A stretch of DNA of 64,000 bases from Actinopolymorpha rutila. GTDB taxonomy: Bacteria; Actinomycetota; Actinomycetes; Propionibacteriales; Actinopolymorphaceae. Of the stretch, positions 21,562 to 31,013 are shown piece by piece. Each line of letters begins with the position of its first letter. The stretch's first letter is position 1. Below the pieces are notes generated by a model, which was given only the letters and a program-made list of their open reading frames with translations, was not told the origin of the DNA and made no database searches. The translations under genes were made by a program, and so were the position numbers. Where the stretch lies: the NCBI RefSeq assembly GCF_013407855.1, contig NZ_JACBZH010000001.1, forward strand, positions 496,001 through 560,000. Direction: 5' to 3'.

Positions 21562-23541
21562 ATGCACGACGAACGCTCCACGCACCCTGACCGGCGGACG
21601 CTGCTGAAGGCGATGGGAGCGGGCGCGATCGCCGCCACCGCGCCGATCGCAGGGGGAGCGGTCCCGGCAGCGGCCGCGACCGGTGAGGCAGCGGCCGCCC
21701 GAGCGGCCGCGGTGACCCGAACGGCTGCGGCGCCGGCGATCACCCCCGAGGAACTCGCCCACCTGCCGCTGGTCGGAGGCAAGGAGTTCCCGATCGGACT
21801 GTGGTGGCCACCGCCGCCGCTGCAGACTACGCTCGCGCGCTATCAGGAGATCAAGGACGCGGGGTTCACCTACACCCACAGCAACAACTACCTGTGGGCC
21901 GACGCCTACATCCAGAAGTACGCGCTCGGCATCGCCGACCAGGTGGGGCTCACGCTCGTCGTCGACGACCCGACCGTGCGCTGGATGCGCAACGACTTCC
22001 GCATTTCCACCGAGGGCGGCGACTTCACCCTCACCCCGGACCAGGCGGCGACCAAGCTGAAGCAGGTGCTGGACACCTACCGTCCGCGCAGCTTCTGGGA
22101 GCTCCAGGGCGGTCGGCTGCTGCAGAACGGCGGCACGGGCAACGGCAGCGCCGGGCTGTCCCGCGACGGTGCGGACTGGTCGGACTACACGTTCGCGTTC
22201 GACGTCGCGCCCCGGCAGACCGGTGGCGGCGGGAAGTACGCCCAGGCAGGGTGGGCGTTTCGCGCGCAGGACCCGGCCAACGCCTACGTCTGGTTGCTGT
22301 CCAACTCCGCCTACACCACACCGGCGGCGCCCGGTTACCTGACCAAGGTGGCGTTCGTGAACGGCAGCCCCGCCTGGGTTCGGCCCGTGCCGCTCACGAT
22401 CGCGGTCACCGACGGCACGTGGTACCACGTCGAGACGAAGGTCGCCGGGGACACCATCACCACGTCGATCAACGGCACGGTGGTCGACACCACGACCGAC
22501 GCGACGTATGCCCGCGGCCGGGTCGGGTTCCGCGAGGCCGGCCCGGAGTCCGCGCTGTTCGACAACGTGAAGGTCACCGCGGCCGACGGCAAGGTGCTGT
22601 TGACAGACGACTTCTCCGGCAACCTCGAAGCCTGGAACGCACCCAACGCCGGCGGCTCCCCGGCGTTCGCCGGACTCGACATCTACGACGAACCCTCGCC
22701 GGACAGGTTCGAGACGCTCGCCCACCTGGTGCGGATCACCCGGGAGCTCGACCCGAACGCCCTGCCCTACATCAACCTGCTGCCCTCCAACGACCAGAAC
22801 TACGTGCGGCAGTTCGTCGATGTCGTCAAGCCGGTGTTGCTCTCCTTCGACCGCTATCCGCTGATGGCCGACGGCACCGACGACCCGGGTTACTTCCTCA
22901 ACTGGAAGATCGTCCGTGAGGAGGGCCTGCGGGCCGGCCTGCCGACGTGGATCTTCATCCAGACCGGGGCGTACGGCAACCGCCGCCAGCCGACCGCGGC
23001 CGAACTGCTGTGGCAGATCAACGTCAGCCTCGCCTACGGCGCGAAGGGCATTCAGTACTTCACCTACTGGACACCAGATCCGGCCCGTGGCGAGGGGTTC
23101 CAGCCCGCGCTGATCACCGTGGACGGCAAGCGCACCGACCGCTACGACGCGGCGCGGAACATCAACCTGCGCTGGCTCGCCCCGGTCGGGCGCGAGCTGA
23201 AGCCGCTGGTGTCGGAGTCGGTGACCCACGCCCACGACGACCCGCTGCCGGCCGGCGCGACCGCGTGGACGCCGGACGAGGTGGTGAAGTCGGTGCAGGG
23301 TGACGCGGTCGTGCTGGGCAGGTTCGTCGACGCCGAGCGGACCGGTGCCCGCTGGCTGCTGATCGCCAACCGGTCGCACTCCAAGCGGTGCGTGAGCCAG
23401 GTCGAGCTCGACCCGGCGACGGTCGGGAAGGTCGCGAGGTTCGACCCCAGGACCGGGACCTACGTCGGCCAGGACCGGCTGCGGCTGACCGCGAACCTCG
23501 ACGCGGGCGCGGCGGTCCTCTACCGGCTCCAGAAGGGCTGA
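21562..23541 (+). CDS. Tat-exported TIM-barrel glycosidase-like protein with inserted lectin-like domain
   Basis: 659 residues. DRRTLLK at 11-17 and AAAA near 41 give a strong Tat signal. Residues about 65-175 start a TIM barrel (LWWPPPPLQT, GFTYTHSNNYLW); residues about 176-352 look like an inserted laminin-G/DUF1080-type sandwich (SFWELQGGRLLQNG to DNVKVTAADGKVLL); the barrel resumes at FAGLDIYDEPSPDRF (possible acid Glu) and LLSFDRYPLM, ending with a beta-sandwich tail. The fold resembles beta-galactosidase-type enzymes, but I cannot name a family. GGAGG precedes ATG 21562. It lies 136 bp after the AraR-like regulator. Confidence 0.6.
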   Translation: MHDERSTHPDRRTLLKAMGAGAIAATAPIAGGAVPAAAATGEAAAARAAAVTRTAAAPAITPEELAHLPLVGGKEFPIGLWWPPPPLQTTLARYQEIKDAGFTYTHSNNYLWADAYIQKYALGIADQVGLTLVVDDPTVRWMRNDFRISTEGGDFTLTPDQAATKLKQVLDTYRPRSFWELQGGRLLQNGGTGNGSAGLSRDGADWSDYTFAFDVAPRQTGGGGKYAQAGWAFRAQDPANAYVWLLSNSAYTTPAAPGYLTKVAFVNGSPAWVRPVPLTIAVTDGTWYHVETKVAGDTITTSINGTVVDTTTDATYARGRVGFREAGPESALFDNVKVTAADGKVLLTDDFSGNLEAWNAPNAGGSPAFAGLDIYDEPSPDRFETLAHLVRITRELDPNALPYINLLPSNDQNYVRQFVDVVKPVLLSFDRYPLMADGTDDPGYFLNWKIVREEGLRAGLPTWIFIQTGAYGNRRQPTAAELLWQINVSLAYGAKGIQYFTYWTPDPARGEGFQPALITVDGKRTDRYDAARNINLRWLAPVGRELKPLVSESVTHAHDDPLPAGATAWTPDEVVKSVQGDAVVLGRFVDAERTGARWLLIANRSHSKRCVSQVELDPATVGKVARFDPRTGTYVGQDRLRLTANLDAGAAVLYRLQKG

Positions 23542-23542
23542 C

Positions 23543-23548
23543 TACCCT
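23543..23548 (+). promoter_or_regulatory. -10 box of the AfsR-like gene (leaderless)
   Basis: TACCCT ends 7 nt before GTG 23556 and starts right after the upstream stop codon. No Shine-Dalgarno sequence is present. Confidence 0.45.
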
Positions 23549-23555
23549 ACGACGG

Positions 23556-26500
23556 GTGACGATCGAGCTGACCCTGCTGTCGCGGGTGGCGTTCCGCGGC
23601 CGGGAGATCAGCGGCACCCGGTTGCGTGGTCTGCTCGCTCTGCTCGCGGCCGATCTGCGCGCCGGCTGCGGCACCGCCCGGCTGATCGACGGGCTGTGGC
23701 CGGAGGAGCGCGCGGAGGATCGACCGGACAATCCGGCCAAGGCGCTGCAGGTCCTCGTCTCCCGGGCCCGGGCTCAGCTCGGCTCCGACGTGATCGCCAG
23801 TGTGCCCACCGGTTATCGGCTCACCCTCGCGGCCGAGCGGGTGGACGCCGCCGCGGTCCAGCTCGCCGCGGCAGCCGCCACCGAGAGCCTCCGGGCCGGC
23901 GACCAGGTCGCCGCGCTCCGGCACGCCGAGGAGGGGCTGGCGCTGTGGGACGGACCGCCGGCGCCGGACGGGTCAGACGTCTGCGATCCGGTGGAGCGGC
24001 TGCGCGCCGGCCGCATGCCGACGTACTGGACGCTGGCGCGCACCCGGGCGCTCGCCGCGGCGCGGCTGGGACGCCACGCCGAGGTGGTCGAGGCGCTCAC
24101 CGAGCTGGCCGGCCGCAACCCGCGGGACGAGGAGGTCCTGCTCGAACTCCTGCGCGCCGAGGCCGCCACCGCCGGTCCGGCCGCGGCGCTGGACAGGTAC
24201 GAGGCGCACCGGCGGACGCTTGCCGACGAGCTCGGCACGGACCCCGGGGCCGCACTGCGCGCCGAGCACCAGCGCCTGCTGCGCGCTGGCCAGCCGACTG
24301 TGCGGCACGGCATTCTGTACGAGCCGAACCAACTGCTGGGGCGCGATGCCGACGTGGCGGCGGTGACCGGTCTGCTGGGCACGTCGCGGGTGACCTCGAT
24401 CGTCGGCCCGGGCGGCCTGGGCAAGACCCGGTTGGCGTATTTCGTCGGTCGCGAGGCCCAGCAGCGGGTCGTGCACGTCGCCGCGCTGGCCGGCGTTGTC
24501 GCCGACGAGGACGTCGTACGGGAGGTCGCCGCCGGTCTCGGGGTGAGCGAGGGACGCCGGAGCCCCGTCGGGAAGCTCACCGGTGGCGCTCCCGACGCTA
24601 CCGACCTGGTGGCCGGAATCGCGGCCGCGCTGGGTGCCGAGCCCGCGCTGCTGGTCCTCGACAACTGCGAGCACGTCCTGCGAGGTGCCGCCGGTCTCGT
24701 GAGCGCGCTGGTGTCCTCGACCAGGGACCTTCGGGTGCTGACCACCAGCAGGGCACCTCTCGGCCTGTCGTCGGAGTCGGTGTACCCCCTGCCCGAGCTC
24801 GACCTGGCGACGACTGTCGAGCTGTTCGGCCAACGAGCCCGGGCGGCCCGGCCCACCGCCGACCTGCCCGCCGAGGCGGTCGCGGACGTGTGCCGGCACC
24901 TGGACGGTCTGCCCCTGGCGGTGGAGCTGGCCGCGGCCCGGGTGCGGGCGCTGTCGGTTCCGGAGATCGCCCGCCGGCTGGAGGACCGTTTCGCCGTACT
25001 TCGCGGCGGGGCACGGGACGCGCCCGAACGCCACCAGACCCTGCACGCGGTCGTCGAGTGGAGCTGGAACCTCCTCGATCCGGCCGGGCAGGCGGCCATG
25101 CGGACGCTGTCGATCTTCGTGGACGGCTTCACTGCAGACGCAGCCTGTCAACTGCTCCTTGGCGGCGGTGCATCCGCGGAGCCGGCACAGGGTGTCAAGG
25201 ACGGGTTGGCGATGGTGGAGCACCTCGTCGACCAGTCGTTGCTGAAGGTGGTCGACACACCCACCGGCACGCGCTTCCGGATGCTGGAGACCGTACGCGA
25301 GTTCGCCACCGAGCGGCGGCGGAAAGCCGGTGAGGACGACGAGATCACCCGGCGCTTCCTGGCGTGGACGTGTGACTTCGCGCGCACCCACCACGAGACG
25401 CCGTTCGGCGACCAGCCGTTCTCGAAGGACTGGCCGGTGCGCGCCGAGCAGGACAACCTCGTCCAGGCGCTGCGGCTCGGGCTGGCCAGGGACGACGGCG
25501 CGGCGATCGCCGCGGCGACCGCGCTCCTCACCGGGCTGTGGACCTTGGAGTCGGCCTACTCCCGGCTGCCGGAGCTCGTGGACACCGTCTGGCCGCTGTC
25601 GCACTTCCGTCCGCCGCCGGACCTGGTGGAAGTGACCCGGACGGCCGCGACGATGAACGTCATGTGCATGTTCATGTTGCGCGGCCCGAGTTCGGGCCGC
25701 GAGTTGTTCACCCTCCGCCGGTTGCCGACGGCCCCGCCGGACACTCCGGTTCGGGCGGCGGCCGCCGTGCTCCGGGAGGCGCCGAGCCTGCTCGCCCCGG
25801 ACGGAGCAGCCCTCGCCGCGCTGTGTGCCAGCCCGCAACCGCTGCTTGCGGTGTTCGCCAACATCCTGGCCACCTACGTACACGAGCACGGCGGTGATCC
25901 GGCGGCGGCACTTGCTGCCGCGGCGTCGATCCTTTCCGTTGTGGAGAGGGAGGATCTGCCCTGGGTCAGGGTTCTCGCCCACACCCGGGTCGCCGAGCTG
26001 GCGCTGCAGATCGGGCAGGGGGAGCTGGCCGAACACCACCTGGTGGCGGCCCTCGACGTACTGGAGGGACAAAACTGGCCGGACGTGTTCAAGATCCGCT
26101 GGGCACTCGTGCTGGCCACCCTCCAGCGTGGTGTCGTGGACGAGGCCGAACACTGGCTGGAGCAGACCAAACTCAGCCGTTACGAGGACCTCGACGACAT
26201 GGTCACCTTCGACCTCGGGGTCCGCGCGGAGATCCGACTGGCCCGCGGTGACGTCGAGGGTGGCCTGCGCGAGTGGCGGCGTGCCGTCGATGTCTTCCAC
26301 GGCGGGTACGACCACAGCTTCCGGCTGGAGTCGATCGGACTGAACCCGTGGGGCGTGCAGGTCCGCGCGGTCGCGGTCGCGGCACATGCCCGGCACGGCA
26401 GGCCGGATCTGATCCGGGGCATCGTGGACGAACTTCCCGGCCTGCTGACCCTGATGCTGAACTACCCGGTCGACAGCCCGCCGGCGTACTTCGTGGAGTC

Positions 26501-26834
26501 CCCGATCCACGGCACGGTCCTGGTGGCGCTGGCCCTGGTCGACCTGCGCCGCGCGGCCGGTGCCGATGACGTCGGAGCCGGCGGACGCAAGGCCCGGTTG
26601 ACACGTTCGGCGGTACGGATGATCGCCCTTGCCGAACGCTTCCGCTTCGCACGGGAGTTCGCGGTCACCATGTCCGGTGTGGAACTACGTCGGATCGCGG
26701 AGGAAGCCGACAGTTCGGCGTACGACGAAGCAGTCTCGTCGTACGCCGAACTCGAGCAGCACGAACTCCGTGCCGCCGCCCTGAGAGCGCTGTCGGATCG
26801 CGAGCAGGCGCAGAGCCTTCCAGGGACCGACTGA
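23556..26834 (+). CDS. AfsR/SARP-like transcriptional regulator (wHTH-BTAD-NB-ARC-TPR)
   Basis: 1092 residues. An OmpR-type winged helix (about 1-85, with LRGLLALLAADL and ALQVLVSRARAQLG) is followed by a bacterial transcriptional activation domain (about 90-245), an NB-ARC ATPase (Walker A GPGGLGKT near 283, Walker B ALLVLDNCEHV, GLPLAVELAA), and a long helical repeat region to the end. Such proteins activate secondary-metabolism or export genes when ATP and phosphorylation signals allow. It is convergent with a DrrAB-like exporter operon whose upstream region has the 11-bp direct repeats SARP proteins bind. The two stop codons lie within one TGACGTCA palindrome. Confidence 0.85.
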   Translation: MTIELTLLSRVAFRGREISGTRLRGLLALLAADLRAGCGTARLIDGLWPEERAEDRPDNPAKALQVLVSRARAQLGSDVIASVPTGYRLTLAAERVDAAAVQLAAAAATESLRAGDQVAALRHAEEGLALWDGPPAPDGSDVCDPVERLRAGRMPTYWTLARTRALAAARLGRHAEVVEALTELAGRNPRDEEVLLELLRAEAATAGPAAALDRYEAHRRTLADELGTDPGAALRAEHQRLLRAGQPTVRHGILYEPNQLLGRDADVAAVTGLLGTSRVTSIVGPGGLGKTRLAYFVGREAQQRVVHVAALAGVVADEDVVREVAAGLGVSEGRRSPVGKLTGGAPDATDLVAGIAAALGAEPALLVLDNCEHVLRGAAGLVSALVSSTRDLRVLTTSRAPLGLSSESVYPLPELDLATTVELFGQRARAARPTADLPAEAVADVCRHLDGLPLAVELAAARVRALSVPEIARRLEDRFAVLRGGARDAPERHQTLHAVVEWSWNLLDPAGQAAMRTLSIFVDGFTADAACQLLLGGGASAEPAQGVKDGLAMVEHLVDQSLLKVVDTPTGTRFRMLETVREFATERRRKAGEDDEITRRFLAWTCDFARTHHETPFGDQPFSKDWPVRAEQDNLVQALRLGLARDDGAAIAAATALLTGLWTLESAYSRLPELVDTVWPLSHFRPPPDLVEVTRTAATMNVMCMFMLRGPSSGRELFTLRRLPTAPPDTPVRAAAAVLREAPSLLAPDGAALAALCASPQPLLAVFANILATYVHEHGGDPAAALAAAASILSVVEREDLPWVRVLAHTRVAELALQIGQGELAEHHLVAALDVLEGQNWPDVFKIRWALVLATLQRGVVDEAEHWLEQTKLSRYEDLDDMVTFDLGVRAEIRLARGDVEGGLREWRRAVDVFHGGYDHSFRLESIGLNPWGVQVRAVAVAAHARHGRPDLIRGIVDELPGLLTLMLNYPVDSPPAYFVESPIHGTVLVALALVDLRRAAGADDVGAGGRKARLTRSAVRMIALAERFRFAREFAVTMSGVELRRIAEEADSSAYDEAVSSYAELEQHELRAAALRALSDREQAQSLPGTD

Positions 26835-26836
26835 CG

Positions 26837-27628
26837 TCAGTGGGTCGGGTCGCGGTCGTAGCGGGCGCGGGCCCAGACGTAGCCGAGGACGATGATCCCG
26901 GCGCCCCAGGCGGTGGCGATCAACGCGCTGTTGCCGATCGGCGTACCCAGCAGCAGACCGCGCACGGTCTCGATGAACGGAGTGAACGGCTGGTACTCCG
27001 CGAACCACCGCAGCCCGGGCGGCATCGAGTCGGTGGGTACGAAACCGCTGCCCAGGAAGGGCAACATCATCAACGGCATCGGTGTGTTGCTGGCGCTCTC
27101 GACACTCTTGGCCACCATGCCGAGAGCGACCGTGAACCACGTGAGGGCAAGGCTGAACATCACCAGGACGCCGGTCAGGGCGAGCCACTCGGCGAAGGTG
27201 GCGTTCGGCCGGAATCCCACCAGCAGGGCGACCACGAGGACCACGGCCAGGGCGAGCACGCTCTGGAGGACGGCGCCGAGGACGTGCCCGGTGAGGACCG
27301 AGGCCCGGCTGATCGCCATCGTCCGGAACCGCGCGATGATGCCCTCGGTCATGTCCATCGCCACCGCGATCGCGGTGCCCTGGGCGGTGGCGGCGAGTGC
27401 CATCGCCAGGATGCCGGGCACGACGTAGTTGACGTACTGCTGGCGCCCTCCTTCGATGCTGCCGAGCCCCGCTCCGAGCGTCCCCCCGAAGACGTACACG
27501 AACAACAGCAGGAAGGTGACCGGGACGCCGATGAGCATCAGCGTCACCGAGGGGTAGCGCTGCATGTGCCTGAAGTTGCGGCGCAGCATCGTCGCGGAGT
27601 CGGCAACCGCGTAGGACAGACTGCTCAT
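26837..27628 (-). CDS. ABC-2 type transporter permease, DrrB-like
   Basis: 263 residues with six hydrophobic segments. The N-terminal MLRRNFRHMQRYPSV, the YVNYVVPGILAMALA segment and the FTPFIETVRGLLLGTPIG tail are typical of daunorubicin-resistance DrrB-type permeases. It overlaps the ATPase gene by four bases (ATGA), so subunits are made together. It probably exports a hydrophobic drug or lipid. Substrate unknown. Confidence 0.85.
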   Translation of the reverse strand: MSSLSYAVADSATMLRRNFRHMQRYPSVTLMLIGVPVTFLLLFVYVFGGTLGAGLGSIEGGRQQYVNYVVPGILAMALAATAQGTAIAVAMDMTEGIIARFRTMAISRASVLTGHVLGAVLQSVLALAVVLVVALLVGFRPNATFAEWLALTGVLVMFSLALTWFTVALGMVAKSVESASNTPMPLMMLPFLGSGFVPTDSMPPGLRWFAEYQPFTPFIETVRGLLLGTPIGNSALIATAWGAGIIVLGYVWARARYDRDPTH

Positions 27629-28632
27629 CGGGTGAGTTCCTTCCGGGAGTCGGCGGAGCCGGCGGCGTGCTCGGCGGCGGCTTCGGCCGGGTCGGCGGCG
27701 GGCCGGCCGGTGAGGGCCAGGAAGACGTCGTCGAGGTCGGGCGTGTGCACCGACAGGTCGTCGACCTCGATGCCCGCGCGGTCAAGTCGTTCCAGCAGCG
27801 CGCGCAGCGACCGCACCCCACCGTCACCGGCGACCTGCAGGGTGAGCGCGTCGTCGTCCCGGGCCGCGTCGCCGAGGACGCGGGCGGCTTCGTCGAGTCT
27901 GAGCGCGTCGGCGAACTCCAGCTTGACGTGGCCGCCGGGCACCATCCGCTTGAGCTCGGACGCGGTGCCCTGGGCCACCAGCTTCCCGTGGTCGAGCAGG
28001 GCGATCCGGTCCGCGAGCTGGTCGGCCTCCTCGAGGTACTGCGTGGTGAGGAAGATCGTCGTCCCGCCGGCGACGAGGCGGCGGATGACGTCCCACATCG
28101 TGCGCCGGCTGCGGGGGTCCAGACCGGTGGTCGGCTCGTCGAGGAAGATGACCTGCGGGGTGCCGACCAGGGTCATCGCCAGGTCGAGGCGGCGGCGCAT
28201 ACCGCCCGAGTAGGTCGAGGCCTGCTTGCGGGCGGCGTCCACCAGGTCGAACTGTTCGAGCAGTTCTGCCGTACGCCGTCGCCCTCGAGCCCGGCCCAGG
28301 TGCCGCAGGTCGGCCATCAGGGTGAGGTTCTCCTCGCCGGTGAGGAGGTTGTCCACCGCCGAGAACTGGCCGGTCACCCCGATCACCGCGCGCACCGCGT
28401 CGGGGTCCCTGCTCAGGTCGGCCCCGGCGATCCGGGCCTGGCCGGCGTCGGCGGTGATCAACGTGGAGAGGATCTGGGCGGCGGTCGTCTTGCCGGCGCC
28501 GTTCGGCCCGAGCAGGGAGAAGATCGTTCCCTCGGCGATGCTCAGGTCGATCCCGTCGAGAACGACCTTCTCTCCGAACGACTTGCGCAGCCCGGTCGCC
28601 TCGATCGCCGGCCCGGATGCGGGAGTTCTCAT
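27625..28632 (-). CDS. ABC transporter ATPase, DrrA-like
   Basis: 335 residues. Walker A GPNGAGKT (about 43-50), Q-loop in VTGQFSAV, signature YSGGMRRRLDLA, Walker B VIFLDEPTTGLD and the switch His region (FLTTQYLEEAD, with Gln in place of the usual His) define a DrrA-type nucleotide-binding subunit with a C-terminal DUF4162-like domain. The Gln in the switch is normal for DrrA relatives. GAGGAAG precedes ATG 28632. Three 11-bp repeats 60-90 bp upstream are a likely activator site. Confidence 0.88.
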   Translation of the reverse strand: MRTPASGPAIEATGLRKSFGEKVVLDGIDLSIAEGTIFSLLGPNGAGKTTAAQILSTLITADAGQARIAGADLSRDPDAVRAVIGVTGQFSAVDNLLTGEENLTLMADLRHLGRARGRRRTAELLEQFDLVDAARKQASTYSGGMRRRLDLAMTLVGTPQVIFLDEPTTGLDPRSRRTMWDVIRRLVAGGTTIFLTTQYLEEADQLADRIALLDHGKLVAQGTASELKRMVPGGHVKLEFADALRLDEAARVLGDAARDDDALTLQVAGDGGVRSLRALLERLDRAGIEVDDLSVHTPDLDDVFLALTGRPAADPAEAAAEHAAGSADSRKELTR

Positions 28633-28690
28633 GCTTCCTCGTCTCGTCAGTTGTGGCGTGGGTGCCACGACTGGGACGAGGGTGCCCGGG

Positions 28691-28756
28691 CCGGCCTTCA
28701 CTGCGGTTTCACGACGGTTTCACGGCCCGCGAGGTCCTGGTCGGCTGGTGAAACCG
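28691..28756 (-). promoter_or_regulatory. Triple 11-bp direct repeat, SARP-type box, upstream of the DrrAB-like operon
   Basis: TTCAC recurs at 28697, 28708 and 28719, exactly 11 bp apart; the two outer-strand units share CGGTTTCAC (28704-28712, 28715-28723). An inverted copy GTGAAACCG lies at 28748-28756. Read towards drrA the units are GTGAAACCGTC, GTGAAACCGCA and GTGAAGGCCGG. SARP/AfsR and OmpR-type regulators bind repeats with this period, next to the -35 region. Confidence 0.6.
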
Positions 28757-28773
28757 GGGTTGGACTCCGGCGC

Positions 28774-29823
28774 TCAGGCTTCGTGGAAGGGGAGCCAGCC
28801 GGTGCGTTCGTGCCAGTGCCGACCGGCGCGCAGGTGGGCGACGTAGGCACGCTGGAGGGTCGAGTTCTGCGGAAGGTCGTCGAGCAGGTCGGCGGTGACC
28901 TCCGGCCCGGGTGCGGAGCGTTCGAAGACGTAGCCGAGCACCACGTGGTCGGCGTCGCCCTCGTCGGTCTCGCGCAGGAACGGCAACACGTGGAACCGTT
29001 GCTGGAAGCGCACGATGTTGGCGGCCGGCGGGAGGTACTCGCCCAGTTGCGGGTCGAGCAGCCAGGATCGGCAGGTGAAGAACGCCACCGGCTCCTCGGG
29101 AAAGTAGCGCCCGAAGAAGTCCCGGGCCTCGGCCAGCGACCGGTCGCAGGCGTCGGCGTCCAGCCGCCCGGTCGCCGGGATGTGCACCGCCACGGCGTAC
29201 CCACAGGCGCCGTTGCCGAACGACACCGCACCGCGGTTGAAGTCCAGCCGCCCGAACGAGAACTGCGCCCCGCGCAGATGGACCTGCGGAGTCCAGGAGC
29301 TGAACAGGCTCAGCCCGCTGTGCCCGGTGATGGTGCGGTGGGCCCGCATGCCCTGGCCGACGCCCAGGCTGGCCCAGCTCACCTCCTCGGGGATGCCCCG
29401 CCCGGCGTGGTAGGCCAGCACCTTCGGCAGCGCGGCGAGATACAGCCAGACGTACAGGTGCGCGCCGACCGGCCCGGTGCTCGCGGGCAGCGCCGGCCAC
29501 CCGGGCAGGCCCTCGATGGGCAGGCACTCGCCGAGGACGGACACCTGGTGGCGGTACATCCGGTCGAGCACCCACCACAGCGCCTGGTGCCGCTGCGGAT
29601 CAGGTCGGGCCGCCAGCGTGTCCGCCCTGTCGCGCGGGTCGGCGCCGAGCCGGGTGAGCAGCCGGTCGGCGGTGTCGTCGTCGGGCAGCACCGGGCCGTC
29701 CTCACCGGCCTGGGAGCCCGCATGCTCGCGTTCGGACAACCAGCGCACAGCCTCCGGGGACAGCCCGAGTTCGTCCCGCACCATCGCGAGGTCCCGGCTC
29801 ACGTCCGGCGGCGTCGACGTCAT
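28774..29823 (-). CDS. GNAT-like acyltransferase (NAT_N plus GNAT_C type)
   Basis: 349 residues. The N-terminal helical half (1-160) is followed by a GNAT-like half with RGAQFSFGRLDFNRG, VAVHIPATGRLDADACDRSLAEARDFF-type helix and FTCRSWLLDPQL, the pattern of actinobacterial and firmicute acyltransferases of the NAT_N/GNAT_C pair. The acyl donor and acceptor are unknown. GGGAGGA precedes ATG 29823. It is codirectional with the DrrAB-like operon, with the SARP-like repeats in the 141-bp gap between them. Confidence 0.65.
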   Translation of the reverse strand: MTSTPPDVSRDLAMVRDELGLSPEAVRWLSEREHAGSQAGEDGPVLPDDDTADRLLTRLGADPRDRADTLAARPDPQRHQALWWVLDRMYRHQVSVLGECLPIEGLPGWPALPASTGPVGAHLYVWLYLAALPKVLAYHAGRGIPEEVSWASLGVGQGMRAHRTITGHSGLSLFSSWTPQVHLRGAQFSFGRLDFNRGAVSFGNGACGYAVAVHIPATGRLDADACDRSLAEARDFFGRYFPEEPVAFFTCRSWLLDPQLGEYLPPAANIVRFQQRFHVLPFLRETDEGDADHVVLGYVFERSAPGPEVTADLLDDLPQNSTLQRAYVAHLRAGRHWHERTGWLPFHEA

Positions 29824-29987
29824 GTGTCCTCCCTTGGTCCGGCGGGGCTCGGATGGGCAGCCTTCCAGGCGGGGCACCCGGTGCGCCCGGCGTGCCCGAC
29901 ACGCTACCGTGCCAGGGAGTCCAGCGAAGATCCTCGGCGTACGACGGCACACGCCGCTGCACGCCCCGGTCAGTGAGGGAGAAATCC

Positions 29988-31013
29988 TTGCCGGACAAGG
30001 CGAAAGTCCTTCTCGACCCGCACTTCCGGAAGATGACGGAGATCTTCTCCGCCGCCGACCTGGAGCGTCTGCACGACACCGGGGAGGTGGTGTGGGGGCG
30101 CGACGACCCGATGCCGCCCGAGGAGGCCCGCAGGGCGCTGGCCGAGGCGACGGCAGTGGTGTGCTCGCAGTGGCGGTACGGACCGCTGCCCGACGCGCCC
30201 GACCTGCGCGCGGTGGTCAGCGTCTCCGGCGCGTTCCCGAACGACCTGGACTACCAGGCATGCTGGGCGCGGGGGATCCGTGTGCTGTCGGCGGCACCGG
30301 CGTTCGGGCGGCAGGTGGCCGAGATGGCGCTGGGGCTCGCGCTCGCGTCCTGCCGGGAGATCGCCGCCGGAGACGCCGCGATGCGATCCGGTGAGGAGCA
30401 GTGGCTGCACGCCGGCAACGCGAACACCTTCATGCTGTACGACGCTCCGGTCGGGTTCATCGGCTTCGGCGCGCTCGCGCGGAGCCTGCGGCCGTTGCTG
30501 GTGCCGTTCGACGTACGGATCAAGGTGTACGACCCGTGGCTGGGCGACGGTTTCCTGCGGCGCCAGGGCGTCGAGCCCTCGTCGCTGCCGGAGCTGCTGG
30601 AGACGTCGCGGTTCGTCTTCGTGCTGGCCGCGCCGAGCAGCGAGAACCAGGCGTTGCTGTCGCGGGAGCTGCTCGAGCGGGTCCGGCCCGATGCCGTCGT
30701 AGTGCTGGTCAGCCGGGCGCACGTGGTCGACTTCGACGCGTTGACCGAACTCGTCCTGGCCGGGCGCTTCCGCGCCGCGGTCGACGTGTTCCCCGACGAG
30801 CCGCTCGCGCCCGACCACCCGATCCGCGGCGCCCGCGGCGCGGTGCTGTCCGCGCACCGAGCCGGGTCGGTGCGCGAGGGTATGTGGGACATCGGCCAGA
30901 TGGTGGTCGACGACCTGGAAGCGATCGTCGCCGGCCTGCCGCCGCGCCGGCTGCTGGCCGCCGAACCCGAGCTCGTCGGCCGGGTGGTCTCCGGTCATGG
31001 CCTGAAGCGGTAG
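29988..31013 (+). CDS. D-isomer-specific 2-hydroxyacid dehydrogenase family protein
   Basis: 341 residues. The NAD-binding Rossmann motif GFIGFGALA lies at about 152-160; the catalytic Arg is in LVSRAHVVD, the Glu in DVFPDEPL, and the His in LSAHRAGS. The family includes phosphoglycerate dehydrogenase and formate dehydrogenase relatives, reducing 2-oxoacids. TTG 29988 is chosen because GAGGGAG stands 8 nt before it; GTG 29973 in the same frame is an alternative. Its 3' end overlaps the convergent kdpE gene by 19 bp. Confidence 0.8.
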   Translation: MPDKAKVLLDPHFRKMTEIFSAADLERLHDTGEVVWGRDDPMPPEEARRALAEATAVVCSQWRYGPLPDAPDLRAVVSVSGAFPNDLDYQACWARGIRVLSAAPAFGRQVAEMALGLALASCREIAAGDAAMRSGEEQWLHAGNANTFMLYDAPVGFIGFGALARSLRPLLVPFDVRIKVYDPWLGDGFLRRQGVEPSSLPELLETSRFVFVLAAPSSENQALLSRELLERVRPDAVVVLVSRAHVVDFDALTELVLAGRFRAAVDVFPDEPLAPDHPIRGARGAVLSAHRAGSVREGMWDIGQMVVDDLEAIVAGLPPRRLLAAEPELVGRVVSGHGLKR

